The notes below the pieces were generated by a model that saw only the letters and a list, made by a program, of their open reading frames with translations, searched no databases and had not been told where the DNA came from. This document shows positions 1-10,378 of a stretch of 64,000 nt of DNA, one piece after another (positions within the stretch are counted from its first letter, which is position 1; every line of letters begins with the position of its first letter). Source of the DNA: Euglena gracilis. Taxonomy: Eukaryota > Euglenida > Euglenophyceae > Euglenales. The stretch covers positions 61,979,668 through 62,043,667 of the forward strand of contig CP154955.1 in assembly GCA_039621445.1 (NCBI GenBank), read 5' to 3'. Made by a program: the position numbers and the translations under genes.

Positions 1-389
1 AGACGGTTGCCTTGTGTGAAGCAGGTGAACACAGTCACAGTCTCTGTGGTGTGTCCATCTCGCAACAGCTTATTATATGTTCCATCGACGGAGATTATCC
101 ACGTGGTACCATTAAGTTCCAAGTAGATATTGTCTCTGTCGTCGCACCTCCGAGACGTGTTCAGGCCTTGTTTAATTGCCAGGCCAACCAAGAACTTCGT
201 CGCTTCGAGGTAGCGCCTGAGGAGCGCTTCTCTTGTCATGAAAAGAATGGATTCTGCGCTCCATCCGAGTACGGACAGCACCTCAGGGTGCTTGAGGCTG
301 TGGAATGCAGCCGAATCTTCGACTTCCAGGACCTTCTTTCCACGCCTCTGAAAGGTCGTCTTAGGGAAGGCAACAAGAGGAGAAGCCAT
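1..389 (-). CDS. Unidentified protein, N-terminal part, cut by the window edge
   Basis: An open frame begins at an ATG whose first base is 389 on the minus strand and stays open for 129 codons to base 1, where the window cuts it. I do not recognise the family. The start reads MASPLVAFPKTTFQRRGKKV. A helical stretch with EALLRRYLEATKFLVGLAIK follows, then a more polar part with NIYLELNGTTWIISVDG. No signal peptide or long membrane segment is visible. It lies on the same strand as the next gene, which begins at 1603. The AT-rich spacer at 390-865 separates them. Codon use looks coding (mixed third positions in an AT-rich setting), unlike the plus-strand frame over the same bases. Confidence is moderate that it is a gene and nil for function. 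Confidence 0.6.
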   Translation of the reverse strand, partial: MASPLVAFPKTTFQRRGKKVLEVEDSAAFHSLKHPEVLSVLGWSAESILFMTREALLRRYLEATKFLVGLAIKQGLNTSRRCDDRDNIYLELNGTTWIISVDGTYNKLLRDGHTTETVTVFTCFTQGNR

Positions 390-865
390 GTACTTTCAGG
401 CTCGAGAAAACTTACTTACCGTTATCCAACGTACTATGCGTAAAAAAAAATCAATTTTTGCGTTTTGTGTAGATGACACTAACAACAAACCATATATTTT
501 CTTAATGGTTCTACTGATTTACAATTCACTAGTGTTTTGTCAAGTAATAATTTACGACGATGGAATTTGTAGATAACTCAAATACTGATCTATTGTGGTC
601 ATCCAATGGCGAATTTTCTATATTGTAGTTTTGTCATTGAATCATCTGTAGAAATTCATGTATGTGATAGTTCTGGAAAAAAAAAGAAGATCCTATGTTT
701 AAGGAGCAAAAAGGACGATACAACTATGAATGAAATTTACATAGTCAGTAATCTCACGTAGATTTTCTAGAAGCCAATCTACAATAAGTTATCTTTCCAT
801 AATTATGAATTCATGGTAAATTATCGACAACAAGGTAAGGTTAAATGGAATATCTAATTATTACG
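390..865. other. AT-rich spacer, no gene seen
   Basis: Visibly AT-rich sequence with stops in all frames apart from one 62-codon plus-strand frame, which I do not credit. No RNA gene, repeat or clear promoter was recognised. Confidence 0.5.
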
Positions 866-1603
866 TTAACTGTTGATAAAATTGATTTTTTCGAGACTAT
901 TGTAACAATAGGAGATTCTGTAATTTTCAGTAATGCAAAAGGTCGATCTTGACGCGTTCATCGACAACGAGTTCATCCCAATGCTCAGAAAGATTGTCAT
1001 CCCAGATGTGACGATGTTGGACCTTGGGCAGATCTGTTTCTCTTCTTCCATAGAGGCTTTTTCTTCTTTTGTCAGGGTTTCCTGTTTCATCAGGTCACTC
1101 CAAAAGGCCTCTGGTATCGTCTCAGGTAGTTTCCTGAAACCTTTTGAGTCCCTGTAAAGTACAATCAGCCCATCCTTGTACACCTTGTCAGGTTCAAGGA
1201 AATCAGCCATGAATGCTTCCATCGTCCAAAAGTTACCAAACCTGTCGCCAGCGTTCGTTACCTTCTTCATTACCTTTACGTAGTCGTAGTGCCACATTTC
1301 TGGCAGGTAAAATGGGACTTTGGCTGGGACCTTTACAGAAGATGCTTTTGCACACATCTTCTTTCCAATTTCACCGTAGGTATCAAGGGTTAGGCCGGTT
1401 CCCTTCAAGTTGAAGAGCATGAAGCACAAAACCTTACAGGCATATGCATCAAGATCCGTTTCCGTTCCGTTAAAGACTACTGGCATTAACTTTTCTGGGT
1501 TGAACCTGAACCATCTTATTTTGTCCTCAGGGGATGGTGTTTTCCCCCGCTTAGAGCATTCGTAGATGTCTGCGTGGTATTGTCTCCGCTTGTTCAGAGG
1601 CAT
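866..1603 (-). CDS. Unidentified basic/charged protein, C-terminus probably frameshifted
   Basis: A 245-codon frame starts at the ATG at 1603 and runs to 866. The first ~190 residues look like real protein: charged and aromatic, with KIRWFRFNPEKLMPVVFNG near residues 28-46 and FYLPEMWHYDYVKVMKK near 97-113. The last ~55 residues of this frame look unnatural. A neighbouring frame, entered near 1035, gives instead an acidic tail starting DLPKVQHRHIWDDNLSEHW and ending at a stop at 927-929. This suggests a one-base indel, either a true mutation or a sequencing error. I do not recognise the family and see no signal peptide or membrane helix. Together with the truncated gene at 1-389 it suggests intronless minus-strand genes in this AT-rich block. 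Confidence 0.6.
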   Translation of the reverse strand: MPLNKRRQYHADIYECSKRGKTPSPEDKIRWFRFNPEKLMPVVFNGTETDLDAYACKVLCFMLFNLKGTGLTLDTYGEIGKKMCAKASSVKVPAKVPFYLPEMWHYDYVKVMKKVTNAGDRFGNFWTMEAFMADFLEPDKVYKDGLIVLYRDSKGFRKLPETIPEAFWSDLMKQETLTKEEKASMEEEKQICPRSNIVTSGMTIFLSIGMNSLSMNASRSTFCITENYRISYCYNSLEKINFINS

Positions 1604-1748
1604 GAGTCCAAGGATTCATGGACGAAGTGTCGAGTAGTCCACATGGTTTGAGGGAGTTCATTTCCAGGTACGCAAAAGCGCTGTCCCGGTTGTCTCTTTG
1701 AGGCAGATTGTAAAATTGATATTAACAGTTTTATTATTCAAGATCAAA

Positions 1749-2348
1749 ATGTCTTTCAGTTCTGATTTGAAAATAGCTCAAATGGAAATGGCACAGGGAA
1801 AAATACATATGTCAGCAGATAAGATACATGATTTAACTGCAGAACTCATAACTATGAATTCTAACACTCCATGTGGTACCATATCATCAAGGGTTAGAAA
1901 AATAATGCTAGAGTTAGATGCAATTCTTATGGAATCAACTTGTGCTGAAATTTCATTTATAGAAATCAAGAAAAACACAGAATGTGATTCTGTGGAATAT
2001 ACTGACAGGTAAGGTAATCATGTTAGACAGAGGACTCTGCAAGGAATCCATCAAAGAAAACTTAGCACCTGTTGTTACAACTCTTGCAGGGATAGTATCA
2101 AATGTCGTGAGCGAATGTGAAAACATGAAAACTGATGTATTTTCTAGATTAAATACTACACACTTAACTGATGGTCTTATAGAAAACGCAAAGGTACCTA
2201 CGACAGTTGTTCAAGGAGAATTACATACATAAAGCGTGTGGAAAGAGATTTGCTATGGTTGATGCAACCTGCTAAATTAAGAGAAATAGAATATCAAATA
2301 AAAGAAGGTTCTGTTCTTGAGATAGCTAATGAATCCACAAAAAGATAG
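1749..2348 (+). CDS. Unidentified helical protein; reads through if two tiny introns are removed
   Basis: The ATG at 1749 opens a frame that stops at 2010-2012. Two further frames continue the same style of protein. Removing 2009-2030 (22 nt, GTAAGG...GACAG) joins frame one to frame two and gives ...SVEYTDRGLCKESIKENL. Removing 2194-2234 (41 nt, GTACCT...AAAG) joins frame two to frame three and gives ...LIENAKRVERDLLWLMQPA, which ends at TAG 2346-2348. Both pieces begin GT and end AG and both restore frame exactly. The product would be about 178 residues, mostly helical and polar, with no membrane segment and no recognised family. Alternatives are a pseudogene with two indels, or a 22-bp insertion flanked by the GACAG direct repeat that bounds the first piece. 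Confidence 0.45.
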
Positions 2349-2417
2349 AATATGTCAAATCTACGATGGAATGATTTAGATTTTTTATCACATCCACAAA
2401 CCAAGGAGGGGTATATG

Positions 2418-3082
2418 TTAATTTGGAACGCATTTATTTTCATTTAGCATATACCCAGTCTCACAACCCATAAATTTATTATCGTCAGTGCAAATTCCGT
2501 GTTTTGGACAAAATAACTCACAATATTCACCAATTTCTAGTGTATAGCATATACATGGTTCAGTAGCATATGTTGTAAGGTCTCCATCGTATCCATTAAT
2601 ACATTCTTGCATGACACCATCTGAGCACCTTGAATGGGGAGGACATGGTTTGCATATGTTGTTTTCAAGTATCCCATTACAGTGGCAGTTGTATCCTGAC
2701 GTCGAAAACCCCGTACTACATATAAATATATCATTAAAACATGATGCATAAGTAGGACAAGATGTACATTTGTCACCATAGTAATAATATCCAGTGTTAC
2801 ATGTGAACGAAAAACTGCTAGTACCAGTACTGCTAGTGTAACCAGTAGTGCTAGTGCCAGTAGTGCTAGTGTTACCAGTAGTGCTAGTGTAACCAGTAGT
2901 GCTAGTGCCAGTGCTGCTAGTGCCAGTAGTGCTAGTGCCAGTACTGCTAATATAACCAGTAGTGCTAGTGTAACCAGTAGTGCTAGTGTTAGATCATTGA
3001 AGATAAAATTATATATACTGTTCCTAGAGTAATATAAAATTGTGATAATTATAAAAATTATAACTACAAGTGAAAATACCAT
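2418..3082 (-). CDS. Membrane-anchored protein with Thr/Ser/Gly stalk and Cys-rich EGF-like head, frame broken near 2,995
   Basis: The minus-strand ATG at 3082 starts a hydrophobic N-terminus (VFSLVVIIFIIITILYY) that fits a type II membrane anchor or signal anchor. Near 2,995 the useful frame changes. From about 2993 a second frame stays open to TAA 2418-2420. It first encodes about ten imperfect repeats of TSTTGY/TSSTG type (to about 2810), an O-glycosylation-type stalk. It then encodes about 125 residues with roughly 20 cysteines spaced as in EGF/laminin-like modules (CNTGYYYGDKCTSCPTYASC; CHCNGILENNICKPC; CPKHGICTDDNKFMGC). A TGA at 2994-2996 separates the two frames, so one indel, a short intron, or an independent start must be assumed. 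The architecture is that of a surface adhesion protein. The owner could be host or virus; I cannot tell. Confidence 0.5.
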
Positions 3083-3151
3083 CTAGTATATTATTCGATA
3101 TAAATTGAGATGTTTATTTATCGCAAAAAATAACACGAGAATAAATATTTT

Positions 3152-3334
3152 CTAAAATTCTCTGATCCAACTGGAACTGCAGGAATTACCACTAAATAAT
3201 GGAGTACCATCTCCATCATATGTGTGGTAGTCCCGCATAGAATAATTACCATACACAGTACAACGATGTACAGTAGGTCGACAAGGTGGTGGTTCTTGAT
3301 GGACACGTTGTTCCGGCAGCTGTTCTCGTTCCAT
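3152..3334 (-). CDS. Short protein with vWD-domain-like motif
   Basis: A 60-codon minus-strand frame from the ATG at 3334 to 3152. After a Pro/Cys-rich start (PPPCRPTVHRC) it has CTVYGNYSMRDYHTYDGD followed by LFSGNSCS. This resembles the opening of a von Willebrand factor type D domain (Cys, Gly, aromatic, then TFDG, then a Gly-x-Cys). That domain is normally about 150 residues in secreted adhesive or gel-forming proteins, so this would be only its first third. No signal peptide is visible. An overlapping 79-codon frame on the same strand (3118-3357) looks less protein-like. The assignment rests on a short motif. Confidence 0.35.
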   Translation of the reverse strand: MEREQLPEQRVHQEPPPCRPTVHRCTVYGNYSMRDYHTYDGDGTPLFSGNSCSSSWIREF

Positions 3335-3430
3335 CGAAGCTCAATAGATTTAAGCAAATTCTAGTGTTTTTGATACACATAGATAAAAATCAATTTTATT
3401 TAACACAGTAACTTTAATGATCCTATCTTT

Positions 3431-3712
3431 TTATGAACTTGCGTTTCTCTTTCCATGTCCTAATGTAGAATATGTATCTATAATTATTTTATCAGATGCT
3501 GTGTAAACAGATTGTATATAACCTTGTATTTCTGTAGCTCTTTTTAAGTTCAATAAACTAGCCATAGTAGCACTACCTGCCTTTTCCTGATCTCCATTCA
3601 TGAGAGCTGAAATAGCTTCATTTGTTTTTGCTTTACCAAGTTCTTTTTCAGCATCTAACTTAGATGAAAGCGAATCAATTAATAGCTTAATACCTATACA
3701 AGCTTTCTTCAT
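3431..3712 (-). CDS. Small helical protein, possibly ESCRT-III (CHMP/Snf7)-like
   Basis: I prefer the ATG at 3712 over the upstream GTG at 3724. The 93-residue product is almost wholly helical and starts MKKACIGIKLLIDSLSSKL. It continues with AEKELGKAKTNEAISALMNG, then KRATEIQGYIQSVYTASDK. The order is a basic helix, then a K/E-rich hairpin with a 'AK..EAI..GD.EKA' turn, then an R-x-x-E-IQ helix. It resembles the first two helices of CHMP/Snf7 proteins of ESCRT-III, which polymerise on membranes, but full members are about 200 residues. It would therefore be a truncated or divergent member, or a chance likeness. It faces the same way as the stalk-protein gene downstream. Confidence 0.45.
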   Translation of the reverse strand: MKKACIGIKLLIDSLSSKLDAEKELGKAKTNEAISALMNGDQEKAGSATMASLLNLKRATEIQGYIQSVYTASDKIIIDTYSTLGHGKRNASS

Positions 3713-4281
3713 AATCCTAACCACTCTCTTTTGTTCTCCGCTAGTTAATTATAGCATAGGACAATTTTAAACTTGTAATTTAACATCTTTGGACCTTCTC
3801 GTGATATGTATATATCACTATTTAGCAATGTGTTTAGATATTTAACAAAAATCACTAGAACATCATGTCCATCGTTTAGATCGGGTTTCTACTACTCCTG
3901 GTATTTGTGTTTCGACTGTTGATGGGAAGCATTTTATGAAGTAGTACTTATGAGATTTTAAATCTATTTTAACTACTGGTTCTACTGCTGAGTTAAAGCA
4001 AGTTCCATCACCTTGCATCTTCCTTGCACTCTGTGGGCATGTGCATGTGACCCATCAACGCAACTGGAATGAAAAGCGAATGTCTCGAAACAAACCAAAC
4101 TCCCTGTCCACTTCTCCACCATCATCGCCTGCATGTACGCCCACGTTGCGCGGTCACTCAATCCACGTCGCAGGCGTTGGAAGCGGAATGTTTTTCCGGA
4201 ATGCTTCATTATGTAAAAATATTATCCTCCTCCCTCCCGGCCGCGGGCAAGGGGTCCAGTTGCACGGGTGGGGGGGGGCAA
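3713..4281. other. Composition boundary between AT-rich block and G/C-homopolymer-rich DNA
   Basis: AT-rich sequence continues to about 3,980 with no credible gene. By 4,230 the sequence has become typical of the rest of the window, with the first long G run at 4,268-4,277. A 75-codon minus-strand frame (3982-4209, starting MKHSGKTFRFQRLRRG) spans the change and is basic and helical, but I cannot name it. Confidence 0.4.
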
Positions 4282-5727
4282 TCAGGGGATGGGGTTGGGA
4301 AACATTGGGTTCGAAGGGGAGTAACCGAATTTGGAAGGTTGACTTTTTATGCATTTTTGAAACGAGCTAAGCAAGTTGGGTCTCCCCATCGGCCTGAGTG
4401 AGGAGTTCCAGGTTGGGCACTGGCGCACTGGTTTTCCCCCTGTCGACGGCTTGCTTGCCTGAAGTACAGAAGTTTCTTTTTGCCACTCCAATTTACTCTC
4501 TCCCACAAGCTGAGAACAGATCCCAACTTGGTTGAGAAGACCCACTGATGCTGAAAATCTGGCTTTTCCTTCTCCTTTTTTAAAACTTCGCTGAAATTCA
4601 GAACCAACCTGAGATTCAGATTGTGATTGAGCAATTGGCTGAGAATCAAATGTTTCCACAGGTGCAATTGAGGATATCAGGGGAATGGAAGAGATTCCAC
4701 AGCTGGGAATTCAAAGAATGTCTTTCTTCGCGTCGTGGGAATTCAAAGAATCTTCACTTAAGGAGTTAGTGAAGCTGCCTGCCCATCCAGGTTCACAGAT
4801 TTCTCAAACCAAGAAGTTTCCTTCAACCTGCCTCTCAACTTCAATTGTCAAAAGTTGCTTGTGGGGGGTTTCAATATTTTTCCACTGCATTCCCCTTTTG
4901 ATGGCACTGTGAGAGAAAAAAATGGCTGACCAACCGCTGAATAGCCTCCGGACTTTTCTGCTTTTGCTGTTCAAATTTGATGCAAATTTCAGCATTTTTA
5001 CATCCCACATCTTCAAGAATCAATGTCAAAGTTCGGCCAGCGCTCGAGAATGTCTCGCTCAAAAATTTCCAGCCGATTTTCCACAATATTTTCCTTGGGT
5101 TAAACCTTGGTTCAGCTCTGCCAGTGGACAATCCACACCATGGGCCCAATTATCCCCATGCATTAATCTAGAATGGCAGCCCCCCCACCTGAACTCCTAA
5201 ATCACGTGGCTGGGATTCCATTTCATCGTCCTCCTCCACCTGGATTTTGAAGCTTCCAACTTTTACACCCCCGATGATGATGCTACACACACCAGATTTG
5301 CAGATTGGACCCCAGAAATTTTTGAGGCAGAATGCAAGATGATCAACTCGAAAAAAGATTTCTGTTCATCAACAGTTATTTCCTGTGATTGGCTGACCCC
5401 CTGACCTCCAACAATAAAATTGGAGCTGACCCCTCGATCTGGGGCTCCAAGATTTGGAAATTGTGATGCTGGGGGTGAACCCATCCATTGTACTAACTGA
5501 TTTTCATCCCCCTTGTGATTCCTCTGGGGGCTGGCCGTGATCATGTGAATGCACGTTTGGGTTTGGGTTCCCACCTGAAGCCTGTGTACCACGTTTATGG
5601 TCGGGAAATTGTTCAAGATTTCAAGATTTGTACAAATTCTGGCAGAGCCATCAGAATCGCCAACAATATTCAGGTATTTCGGAATGTTTTTATTGACGAA
5701 ATTAGATAAGATACCCCTGCTAACCAT
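4282..5727 (-). pseudogene. Decayed copy of a dispersed, probably protein-coding element
   Basis: Three minus-strand frames (5263-5727, 4871-5149 and 4282-4659) carry protein-like text interrupted by stops and frameshifts. The middle one contains SETFSSAGRTLTLILEDVG followed by NAEICIKFEQQKQK. A clearly related copy lies at 16,211-16,856 (SETFSSTGRTLTFIVEDVG, then NAEIRSQFEQQKQK). The 3' part (CSQLVGESKLEWQKETS...WNSSLRPMGRP) also matches that copy (CSQTVGESKMEWPKETS...RNSSLRPMGRP). Conservation between copies is visible at the protein level, so the element was once coding, with a coiled-coil-like Gln/Lys region. I do not recognise the family; a transposon-derived gene is the simplest guess. 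Confidence 0.4.
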
Positions 5728-7101
5728 GTTTAAACATGTTTACACCCAGAGCCCCCTCCTGCAGGTGTTGGACCCGAGAGCCAGCCCCCTGGCCGGCTAA
5801 CTCCCGCCCCAATCCCACCCTGGGGCTGCCGTTCCCTGGCCAGGGGCAGTGTTTTTCCAGTTGGTGGAGGGCACAGGCCACCACCTGTTTCGCCCACCGG
5901 TGCACCGCCCGGCCAGAAGGGTGTGTGTAAAATCGAATGTGTTTTCTCCCCGAAATCTTGCACCAACCAACAGTGCATTTGGGTAAAAATGTCACCCTAA
6001 CTACTTTCCCTATGAAACCATGGTGCTCAAGGAAACTTTTCTTTTTTTGTGATGCTTCACCCACCCCACCTCTTTTTTTGGGAATGCAAAACCCTATGCT
6101 TGAGGTGGTTTTTCTGTTCAAGGTTCTTCCACAGAATGGTTTGCTGACATCCATCAACCTTGTCTAAGAAATGGCAACCCAGCTTTTCAATGAGGCACCT
6201 GGTTCGTTGTGCCAAAGAGAACACCAGGCCTTTCAGAGTCTGGGATGCCGCAGATGAGGAAGAATACCTGATTCGAATGAATAGCCACCATGGCGGATCC
6301 TCAAGACTGGACATTTTTCGCGTGAGGGGTGGCCCGATGACAGTAGCTCAATGAGGGGGGGGGGGCTGGAGGTGGCGAAGGACGAGGTGGAGTGTGGCTG
6401 CTGGGGCTGCCGCCCAGGGCACGTGGGTGTGTGGGAGAGGGGGCTTGGGGGTATGTGCGTCCGCCGGTTCGCACCTGACCACCTGCCCACCCGCCTACAC
6501 CTGGCCGGTTTCAACATTTGGTGTCTTTGTTCCTCTGAAGGTAGACCGCAAGGTGGTGGCGAACCGGGTGCCCAGTATGGTGGTGACCCTGCAGCTTGGC
6601 GGGCTGCGACGAGTTCCTGGCCATTGGTGTGGGTTTTGGTCCTTATTTGATGCCCCAACAGCATCCCGATTTCGTTCCCTCCACCTAAATTGCTCTTAGC
6701 CCCACAGCGCTGTGAAGCGGGTTCTGAAAGACCCAGAAGGGAAGCAAAGATCCGAACTCATTTGTAGCAATGTGTGCTGCACAAAGCCTCTGGTGTTCAT
6801 ATCTGTGCATTCAAGTTGGCAGAAAACTTCTGGTAGTGTTTGTGTCCGCCTGTCAACATGACACCATTGAACCGTTTGTGTTTGATCAACCAGAAAAGAT
6901 TGATAGATCGAACCTAAACTGCCCTCAAGTGTGTTTCGTATGGCTGAAGAGCCTGCCCTATCAGCCAGTTCTCACCCTCCTGCATGTCTTTTGGTTCAGA
7001 GTAACAAATTCCTTTTTCTCCTTTGCTTTCCAACAGGGCGTAGCTCAAGAAAATTTGATTCCACCCCTCAGGGTGATGATGAGCACTGTGGGCTATCTGC
7101 C
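5728..7101. other. No gene recognised
   Basis: Moderately GC-rich sequence with many chance frames. It has a poly-G run at 6,355-6,364. A short plus-strand stretch near 6,540-6,650 has GC-rich third positions (VDRKVVANRVPSMVVTLQLG) but no homology I can name. Confidence 0.3.
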
Positions 7102-7449
7102 TCACACAATCCACGCGACAACTTGGAAAATGAGAGGAGATGGGCTTGACAAACCACAAATCTGGGCCAGTTGATGCGCCACAGCAAACGCAGTCCGTTG
7201 GAGATGTGTCCAGAAAAAGATGGTGGGTCCCAGCCGGTCAGGGGGGAAAAAATGGTTTGACAACCCCTCAGGGCCTGCGTGCGGCGTGCCATGAATTATC
7301 AGTGCCTCGCTCCATAGCAGCAAGAGACCGTCGTGGAAGGTGATGTACTCCCCAGGGAAGATGTTTGTCGCCACCTTGCTCTTGATGGGCTGTGTTTCGT
7401 CCAATTTGTAATTGCAGCATTGCCTTGAAGCCACAAGGAAACTGACCAT
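7102..7449 (-). other. Protein-like open frame, possibly decayed transposase
   Basis: A 115-codon minus-strand frame reads like protein: CCNYKLDETQPIKSKVATNI, then FPGEYITFHDGLLLLWSEAL, then IIHGTPHAGPEGLSNHFFPP. The arrangement loosely recalls the catalytic core of protist piggyBac-like transposases (an 'ITFDE...W.G...G.PH..K..RKP' pattern), but the catalytic acidic residues are not convincing. Neighbouring minus-strand frames (6914-7159) continue similar text out of frame. I treat it as a possible transposon relic. Confidence 0.2.
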
Positions 7450-10378
7450 CCATGAAACGTGCTCATGAATTCATAAAGAGAATCCTCCCCAAAGTAATGT
7501 TCCCATCTTTGTCCCAAGGGACATTGTACGCTTATCGCATCAACGTCAATTGGCCACTAATGTCTCATCTTGAATTAGCCAACCTACATTTACAATTAAA
7601 AGCATATGGAATTTCTTTTGTGGCAGGAAGAGTACAATTTTAATGCTGTTTTTGAACTGAGGATTTTATGAGAGATTCGGCACATTTGCTGTGTTCTTGC
7701 ACACATGCGTAGAAGAAGTCATCCTGTCATGGCGGCCTCTCATGGTTAATGAATTCCGACACCTATGACGTTGAATTTGTCATAAGAGGAGAATGAAATG
7801 AACCACCCTGGTGTGGTCATACTGACGGGCAACTACAAGGTGCTTCTGCTTGCTACCTGGTGATGCACATGCTGTGGCTCAAGCCACTTTGTCTGAACGC
7901 CCAAAACTGCGTGTGTTTTCGTGTTTGTGTGTGGGTTTGTGTGGGTATGCGATACCAAATGCTGTCTTCTGAGTGTGGATGTATTTAGCACACCCTTTTT
8001 GGGTATCCTCCTGGAAGTGTCTTTTCGACATCGATGTCACAAACAGCGCGCTGAATGACATGCAGGGCGCTTGGGGGCGGGCATGTGGGCGAGGAGGACG
8101 GCCTCTGCCTCAGCAGCAGATGGTGGTGGTGGTGATGGAGGGATGGCAGGGAGAGGGCCAGGTAAGGGCGGCGAGTGTAAGTGTTGCTGGCCCCCACTGC
8201 ACCTCTGAGTGTCTATCTTCAAATTTGACCTTGCGCATTGCAAACCTGGTATTTTTCAAAATCACAGCGCAGAAAGAGATAAACCATGATGCAGTGAAAT
8301 GGAATAGTGATGTGGTGAGGAGTTCGGCAATACGATATCAACGAGGCCACCGTGTTTGCAAGACATCATTCTTCGCAGGGTGGTGACATTGACGTTGGGT
8401 AAGGTGCACAGGAAAGCGGAACAGGAGAATTTATTGCAAATCTCGTCAATGCAGACATGAATGGTGAATTCCTCTATTTCGTGTTTTTACAATTGCATTC
8501 AAGTGTTCTTTGGCTGGGGGTGGGGGTGGCGCAACACGGAAACAATGTGGTTTGGAACAGGAACGCAATTCTGGTGTTATGTGTATGTCGCAATGAATGG
8601 AAGGTACATTTGCATCTGCTAAGCATCCAGTTCAAGGCTCTCCGGGGCAGTTGCTTGCGGCTACCGCCACCCTGCTGTCACTCGCTTCGCTGCTACTGAT
8701 GTTTTTTTTTGTCCAGCCGCAGCAAGGTGGCAGTCCACTTTTGGATCCTGAATGCCGTAAAGTAAAGATAAGGCAGGATACAGCCCGTTTGGCTCAATGG
8801 CCAAAATGGGGGGGTTGCATTGCGCAATACTTGTATAGGGTGCACATTTCGAGAAGTGCGAAGAAACAGAGATTTGAGGTGTTCTTGCACTGGTAGCCAA
8901 ATGCATGAAGGCACAACTGGTGAAACGACCCCTTTTTCTTCCTGTGCGGCGATGTACAGCCTTCCCAGATTCGCTGTGGAACTGCTGACCTTGTTCACTG
9001 TGATCACACCCACATTCAGCACGCTGCTGCTGCTGCTGCTGAACGAATCCCAGAAGTGTGAGTATTCCATTTTCTGTGTGACATGGAGGGGTTTGCATTG
9101 AAACTGGAAACCACGCTCTCAGACCCATTTACACACAGTCAGTGATAAAAATGCCCAAGGTGCGACCGACAGCCCGGAGAGGCAGCATTGGGGACATTTG
9201 GGGGAAAGGGGAGAGATTTGTGAAAAGTGTTGTGGAAGAACAAAAGTAAAATCTCTTCAGCAATGTTTTGTTTTTTTCGGCGCTCCTTGCAGTCACCCAC
9301 CACAGTCTCCTCCGCAACAGTCCCGCTCCATAGAGGCAGGATGTTTTTTTTTCAGATTTGAGGAAATGGGCTAAGGGTTTTTTTTTTTCATTGTACTAAA
9401 CCTTTTGCCGTGTGCATGAAGGAGGGCATACATCAGTGATTAGCCGACTCAGAAACCTGCGCAACAACAACAAGGAACAACTAAAAAATCTGACCGGTAT
9501 GGAAAATCCCGGGGAGTGCTAATGCTGAACATGACTTTGGAGGAAGATTGTTGAGGTTCACCACCACAACCCCATTTCCCTGTGAGTCACACGGCTGGCC
9601 GACAGCTGGCCGACGGCATGCTCCCCCATTTCAAAAACCAAAATTTTTTGTTGCCTTTGGCTCTGGGACCCCCCCCCCCACAGCACTCATCTCCCCTTGG
9701 GGACCCTGTATGGAAATCTTTGCAACCCTATGGATAAGGATTAGGATTAGGATTGGATGCGCCACACGTCACTGCAATGCCCAAGGTCGAGGTCCTCCAA
9801 GGTACCAACACGGGGCCGGATGCAGCTCTGTGATGAGCGTGGTAGCGTAGTCCACGTGATGAGCATATTAGCATAGTCCGCAGGCACTCGACCAGTTCCA
9901 ACGAATAGGCCCAGTTGGCACACCTGGCCTTTGAGCACACAAAACCCTCTGCGGTTTTGTCCAAAGACACAACTATTCAAAAATTGCAGTTCTTTAAATC
10001 TCCGCTGTATCATTTTCTCCAACAAGAAAAAAATATTTCCAGTGGCAGTGTTGAGCAAATTCTCCCACTCATTGAAATGATGCGTCAACACACACAAGCA
10101 GTATCAATGTGAAATTGAGTTGAGGGATGTATTCATGTCACCCAAGAGGAAACTGTGACCAATGTGGAGGAGAGTTGAAATTGCAGCGATTATCATAAGT
10201 TGAAAAAAAAGATGATTGTCATGAAGAACAAAGCAGATTGGGTAAATGATGATGATGGACATAATTCTGATCATGTCGCTAAAATGATAAAATGCAATTT
10301 TTTCAGGACACAAAAAAAATCAGTAATTTTGACTGATTTTTTTGATTAAACAAAGAGCTCCTAGCACACATTCTTATT
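7450..10378. other. No gene recognised; simple-sequence and homopolymer patches
   Basis: Open frames here overlap each other on both strands without clear coding bias. A CTG-type trinucleotide stretch lies at 9,023-9,041, and poly-T and poly-C runs occur near 9,340-9,390 and 9,670-9,680. Minus-strand frames at 8693-9070 and 9747-10097 are somewhat protein-like but unrecognised. Confidence 0.3.

Noticed and set aside
6540-6660. CDEFLAIG in one frame, resembling the PP2C 'DEFLxLACDG' motif
   Set aside because: The residue order is wrong, the frame is interrupted by a stop just upstream, and no other PP2C motifs are present.
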